DNA of 64,000 nt from an uncultured Dehalococcoidia bacterium (GTDB lineage Bacteria > Chloroflexota > Dehalococcoidia > Lucifugimonadales > Australimonadaceae). The translations under genes were made by a program, and so were the position numbers. Each line of letters starts with the position of its first letter. Within the stretch, counting starts at the first letter, position 1. This document shows, piece by piece, positions 60,712 to 64,000 of this stretch. The notes beneath the pieces were generated by a model. The model saw only the letters and a program-made list of their open reading frames with translations. It did not search any database and was not told the origin of the DNA. The stretch spans positions 2,289,931-2,353,930 of the forward strand of contig OY282355.1 of assembly GCA_958295525.1 (NCBI GenBank), written 5' to 3'.

Positions 60712-61671
60712 ATGCCTCGCCTGATTCCATCCTCGCCGCGCGGAAAGGGGCTGCTCGCCTCGGCCGTCGCCGCCGCGCTCGCCGCCGTCTACCTGGCGCT
60801 GTCGTTCTACATCGTCAACGAGTCGCTCGTGGCGGAGCGGAACTCGATAGAGGAGCGGCCCGAGGAGTACGGGCTCGCCTACGAAGACATCGAGTTTCAG
60901 CCGCGCGGGTGGCCGGACATCACGCTGCGCGGTTGGTGGCTGCCCGCCGAAGACCCGAAGGGCGTGGTGATTCGGACGCACGGCGTGGACAGGAACCGGG
61001 CCGAACTGCTGGGGCTGGCCGACGCGCTCGTGGAGGACGGCTACTCCGTGCTGACGTTCGACTTGCGCGGGCACGGCGAGTCCGATCCGGCGCAGATGGG
61101 CGCGGGGCTGCACGAGCGCGACGACGTTCTGGGCGCGCTGGACTACGCCGTGCGGGAGCGCGGAGCGGAGCCTGGGCGCATCCTGCTGCACGGCAACTCC
61201 TACGGCGGAGCCATCGCGCTGCTGGCCGGGGCGGAGGAGTGCGGCGCGGCGCAAGAACGCGGCGAGGAGTGCGCCATCGCGGGCGTGTTCTCGGACTCGG
61301 CGTTCGCGGCGTTGCCCGACCTGATCGTGCAGGAGGTGGCGCGGCGAACGCCGATTGGGGCGTGGGGCGCGTCGGCGCTCCGTCCCGGCATTACGCTGAT
61401 GGCGCGCGTCACGAAAGGAATCGACGTGAACGCGGTGCGGCCTGAGGAAGCGGCGGCGGTCTACGACTACCCGCTGGGGCTGGCGCACTGCCAAGAGGAC
61501 GAGCGCATCGGCGTCCGCCATCTATGGCGCATCCGCAACGCGCTGCGCGCTCCCCATCTCGTCGTGACCATCTATCCCGACTGCGGCCACAACGACGCCT
61601 GGGACGATTTCCCCGAAGACTACGAGGCGCGCCTGCTCTTCTATTTCGACGGGCGTCTGGGGGAGTTGTAG
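60712..61671 (+). CDS. Membrane-anchored alpha/beta hydrolase
   Basis: 319 residues. An N-terminal hydrophobic helix (about 14-34) anchors the catalytic domain. RTHGVDRNRAELL provides the oxyanion loop, TFDLRGHGESD the following strand, and HGNSYGGAIAL (160-170) the nucleophile Ser163. The catalytic His is in PDCGHNDAWDDF. The fold is like BAAT/esterase-type or DUF1749-like hydrolases. Substrate unknown. Stands before the nitrile hydratase genes on the same strand but 177 bases away, probably separate. Confidence 0.82.
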   Translation: MPRLIPSSPRGKGLLASAVAAALAAVYLALSFYIVNESLVAERNSIEERPEEYGLAYEDIEFQPRGWPDITLRGWWLPAEDPKGVVIRTHGVDRNRAELLGLADALVEDGYSVLTFDLRGHGESDPAQMGAGLHERDDVLGALDYAVRERGAEPGRILLHGNSYGGAIALLAGAEECGAAQERGEECAIAGVFSDSAFAALPDLIVQEVARRTPIGAWGASALRPGITLMARVTKGIDVNAVRPEEAAAVYDYPLGLAHCQEDERIGVRHLWRIRNALRAPHLVVTIYPDCGHNDAWDDFPEDYEARLLFYFDGRLGEL

Positions 61672-61813
61672 CGAAGGCCCTTGGCCAGACGCCGCTCCGC
61701 AGCGTCCGATCCGGCGCCGAGGGCGGACCGTTGAAGGTCGTCCGTGAGATTCGCGGCGTTGGGGCCTACCCCGCCGCGTGATTCCTGTAGATGCACCCCG
61801 CCTCGTGCCCGCG

Positions 61814-61819
61814 TAGTAT
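61814..61819 (+). promoter_or_regulatory. Weak candidate -10 element upstream of nitrile hydratase
   Basis: TAGTAT about 30 bases before the nitrile hydratase alpha start. No convincing -35. Confidence 0.3.
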
Positions 61820-61848
61820 CCTATCCGCGCCATCTACGGAGAACGCCG

Positions 61849-62481
61849 ATGCCTGACAATCACCGTCACGACCACGACCATACGGAGCCGCCCTCGGACA
61901 TCGAGTTGCGCGTCAAGGCACTGGAGTCGCTTCTCATCGAGAAGGGGCTCGTGGGCGCCGAATCGCTCGACGCGCTCGTAGACCTCTACGAGGACAAGAT
62001 CGGCCCCGCCAACGGCAAGCGCGTCGTCGCCCGAGCGTGGGCCGACGCCGATTTCAAGCGCCGCCTGCTCGCCGAGCCGGTCGAGGCCGTCGCCTCGATG
62101 GGCTACGTCGCGGCGCAAGGCGAGCAGATGCGCGTCGTCGAGAACACGGACGGCGCGCATAACCTCGTCGTTTGCACCCTCTGCTCCTGCTACCCCTGGC
62201 CTCTGCTGGGGCTGCCCCCCGTCTGGTACAAGTCCGCGCCCTACCGCGCCCAGGCCGTCGCCGACCCGCGCGGCGTCCTCCGCCGCTTCGGAACGGAGTT
62301 GCCGGAAGAGACCGAGGTGCGCGTGTGGGACTCCACATCGGAGATGCGTTACCTCGTTCTCCCGCAGCGCCCCGACGGAACCGACGGCTGGGACGAGGAG
62401 CGCCTCGCCTCGCTCGTCACCCGCAACTCGATGATCGGCGTCGAGCCCGCCCGCGCGCCCGAAGAGGCCTCCGTCCGATGA
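61849..62481 (+). CDS. nthA: Nitrile hydratase alpha subunit (cobalt type)
   Basis: 210 residues from the ATG at 61849; the longer frame is unsupported. Catalyses nitrile to amide hydration. The metal site is C109-T-L-C112-S-C114 ([22 protein letters not shown]), where Thr after the first Cys indicates the cobalt class (iron forms have Ser). A His-rich N-terminus (NHRHDHDH) may bind metal. [13 protein letters not shown] follows. The beta subunit overlaps its stop by four bases. Alternatively it could be a thiocyanate hydrolase-like gamma subunit, which shares the motif. Confidence 0.92.
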   Translation: MPDNHRHDHDHTEPPSDIELRVKALESLLIEKGLVGAESLDALVDLYEDKIGPANGKRVVARAWADADFKRRLLAEPVEAVASMGYVAAQGEQMRVVENTDGAHNLVVCTLCSCYPWPLLGLPPVWYKSAPYRAQAVADPRGVLRRFGTELPEETEVRVWDSTSEMRYLVLPQRPDGTDGWDEERLASLVTRNSMIGVEPARAPEEASVR

Positions 62482-63149
62482 ACGGCGTCCACGACTTGGG
62501 CGGAATGGACGGCTTCGGCCCCGTCGAGCCGGAGCCCGAGGGCGAAGAGCCCGTCTTTCACGCGGCGTGGGAGGGGCGCGTCTACGGCCTCACGCGGCTC
62601 ATTGGGCGGCTTGGCCTGTGGAACCTGGATACGGCGCGGCACGCCCGCGAGCGCCAGCGCCCCGCCGACTACCTCGCCCGCTCCTACTACGAGAGTTGGC
62701 TCGCGGGGCTGGAAACGCAGTTGACGGAGCGCGGCCTCGTGTCCCCTGACGAACTGCGGAGCGGCGAGGCGTCCTTCCCCGCGCCCGCCGAGGTCGCCGC
62801 CCGCGCCGTCCGCCCGGAGCAGGTGCGCGCCGCGCCCATAATGACGACGCGCTACACGCGCCCGGAGTCGGCTCCCCCGCGATTCGCCCCCGGCGACCTT
62901 GTGCGCGCGCGCAATCGCCATCCGCGAGGCCACACCCGCGAGCCGCGCTACGTCCGCGGCAAGGCGGGCGTCGTCCGCGAGCATTACGGCGCGCAGGTCT
63001 ACCCCGACCTCAGCGCGGAAGGCGTAGACGAAGGGCGCCATCTCTACAGCGTCCGCTTCGAGGCGCGCGAATTGTGGGGCGAGTCCGCGAACCCCAACGC
63101 CGCCGTCTACGTCGACCTTTGGGAAGACTACCTGGAGCCCGCCTCGTGA
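62478..63149 (+). CDS. nthB: Nitrile hydratase beta subunit
   Basis: 223 residues, ATG overlapping the alpha stop. [37 protein letters not shown] is the family N-terminus, the [22 protein letters not shown] segment contains the conserved Arg contact to the metal site, and [31 protein letters not shown] starts the SH3-like C-terminal domain. It pairs with the alpha subunit to form the active enzyme. Its stop overlaps the accessory gene by four bases. Confidence 0.92.
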   Translation: MNGVHDLGGMDGFGPVEPEPEGEEPVFHAAWEGRVYGLTRLIGRLGLWNLDTARHARERQRPADYLARSYYESWLAGLETQLTERGLVSPDELRSGEASFPAPAEVAARAVRPEQVRAAPIMTTRYTRPESAPPRFAPGDLVRARNRHPRGHTREPRYVRGKAGVVREHYGAQVYPDLSAEGVDEGRHLYSVRFEARELWGESANPNAAVYVDLWEDYLEPAS

Positions 63150-63532
63150 CCGCCGCCCCGCAGCCGTCAGCCGACGTGAGCCGGCTCGGCGATATTCCTC
63201 TCGACGGCGAGGGAGCCCCCGTGTTCGCCGCGCCGTGGGAGGCGTCCGCGTTCGCGCTCGCGGCGCGCCTCTCCGCCGTAGGCTGCTTCACTTGGGACGA
63301 GTGGGCCGCCGCGCTCAGCGAGGAGATACGCGCCGCGCAACGAGCGGGCGACCCTGACCTCGGCGACACGTACTACCGCCACTGGGTTCGCGCCCTCGAG
63401 CGGCTCTGCGCCGAGCGCGGCGTTGTTTCCACCGGCGAGGCCGAACGCCGCAAGGAAGCCTGGCGCGGCGCCTACCTCCGAACTCCCCACGGCCAGCCCG
63501 TCGCCTTCCCCGCCCAAGACGCGCCCGCGTAG
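63146..63532 (+). CDS. Nitrile hydratase accessory/activator protein
   Basis: 128 residues from a GTG overlapping the beta stop. DGEGAPVFAAPWEASAFALAARLSAVGCFTWDEWAAALSEEIRAAQRAGDPDLGDTYYRHWVRALERLCAERG resembles the beta-subunit N-terminal domain, as in cobalt nitrile hydratase activators (P14K/NhlE type) that transfer cobalt into alpha. The gene order alpha-beta-activator is the known one for cobalt enzymes. Confidence 0.85.
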   Translation: MTAAPQPSADVSRLGDIPLDGEGAPVFAAPWEASAFALAARLSAVGCFTWDEWAAALSEEIRAAQRAGDPDLGDTYYRHWVRALERLCAERGVVSTGEAERRKEAWRGAYLRTPHGQPVAFPAQDAPA

Positions 63533-63554
63533 TCCTCCGCTCCGGCGGGCGGCG

Positions 63555-64000
63555 CTAATTGCCTGCGATGCGGCGCCAACTCTGCATCACGCCTATGCCC
63601 TCGCGGGGAAGAACGGCGACGGCGAAGAGGATCGGCGGTATGAAGAGAATGAGGTGCAGGAGGAGGGCGAAGCCGAGGTTGAGTTCACGGTTGGGGTAGC
63701 CAAGCGCGGAGAGGATGAACTCCGCGGCGGCCTCGAACGACCCCAGGGCGCCCGGAAGCCCGGGAAGCGAGGTTGCGAAGAAGAGGGAGCCGAGCGTTAC
63801 GATGAGGGCGTGGTGGAGCGGGAGGTCGAGGCCCATTCCGCGCGCGAGCAGCCATGCGGCGGGGGCGAGCATCAGCCAGTACGTCACCGTCAGCATCGCC
63901 GTGAACGCCATGCGCCGCTTGCGGCGGAACATCGCCCCGACGGCTTCCTCGTAGGTGAGCAGGCCAGGGATGCGCCCCAGCGTAGGAAATCGGCGCGCGA
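63555..64000 (-). CDS. Flippase-like/lysylphosphatidylglycerol synthase-type membrane protein (5' end missing)
   Basis: The frame is open to the window edge, so the N-terminal part lies beyond. About 148 residues with four helices. GRIPGLLTYEEAVGAMFRRKRRMAF precedes the first and TSLPGLPGALGSFEAAAEFIL is the hallmark of the UPF0104/MprF-flippase-like family. It ends in a basic tail. The exact lipid is unknown. Confidence 0.72.
   Translation of the reverse strand, partial: ARRFPTLGRIPGLLTYEEAVGAMFRRKRRMAFTAMLTVTYWLMLAPAAWLLARGMGLDLPLHHALIVTLGSLFFATSLPGLPGALGSFEAAAEFILSALGYPNRELNLGFALLLHLILFIPPILFAVAVLPREGIGVMQSWRRIAGN

Overview
This window is GC-rich, gene-dense bacterial DNA with many overlapping start and stop codons. 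It carries no rRNA or tRNA gene that I could see. The gene content suggests a marine Chloroflexota bacterium, with SAR202 or a relative as my best guess. The reasons are an F420 biosynthesis cluster with separate cofG and cofH, two LLM-class flavin/F420-type oxidoreductases, two closely similar Rieske oxygenases, a cobalt-type nitrile hydratase, a cation/H+ antiporter operon and an atypical SDR. The taxonomic call is inference from content, because no phylogenetic marker was computed.

Layout. 1-10.3 kb: the end of a tandem Cache-domain protein; an icd-mdh-hypothetical unit; a Rieske oxygenase; an orphan ABC ATPase; msrA; a quinone-oxidoreductase-type dehydrogenase; a membrane-anchored hypothetical gene that looks frameshifted; a dienelactone hydrolase; a RidA-family protein. 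10.7-18.4 kb: a nine-gene translationally coupled Mrp/Mbh-type operon (E-F-G-DUF4040-MbhE-B-C, then three ND-type antiporter subunits and a small protein). 18.5-20.8 kb: a lower-GC insertion with a fused GmrSD-type (DUF262/DUF1524) defence nuclease, a decayed gene fragment and a strong inverted repeat. 20.9-32.9 kb: ychF, hemW, a large membrane protein with duplicated C-terminal domains, an amino-acid-type solute-binding lipoprotein, and the cofG-cofH-cofD-cofC-LLM operon. 33-41.2 kb: glmU, a CBS/CorC-type membrane protein, secA with a partner gene, and a tandem pair of related small proteins. 41.4-44.4 kb: a restriction-modification pair, a small ORF and a second LLM oxidoreductase. 44.6-46.8 kb: groES-groEL with a textbook promoter and a CIRCE operator variant. 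46.8-55.8 kb: a MoxR/ChlI-type AAA ATPase, the second Rieske oxygenase, a possible nuclease, a Panacea-type toxin-antitoxin candidate, ftsH and dcd. 55.9-64 kb: a cytochrome-b/molybdopterin oxidoreductase, a Phd/VapC pair, RidA, an atypical SDR, a lipocalin-like lipoprotein, an alpha/beta hydrolase, nitrile hydratase alpha-beta-activator and a truncated flippase-like protein.

A short palindromic repeat (core ATTCCCGCCTACGCGGGAAT) fills at least eight intergenic gaps, often in clusters of three to seven and sometimes in longer tandem or compound units. It creates many spurious ORFs and N-terminal extensions. Defence or mobile-associated genes sit at 18.5-20.8, 41.4-43.3, 49.9-52.6 and 57.0-57.7 kb, scattered among housekeeping genes.
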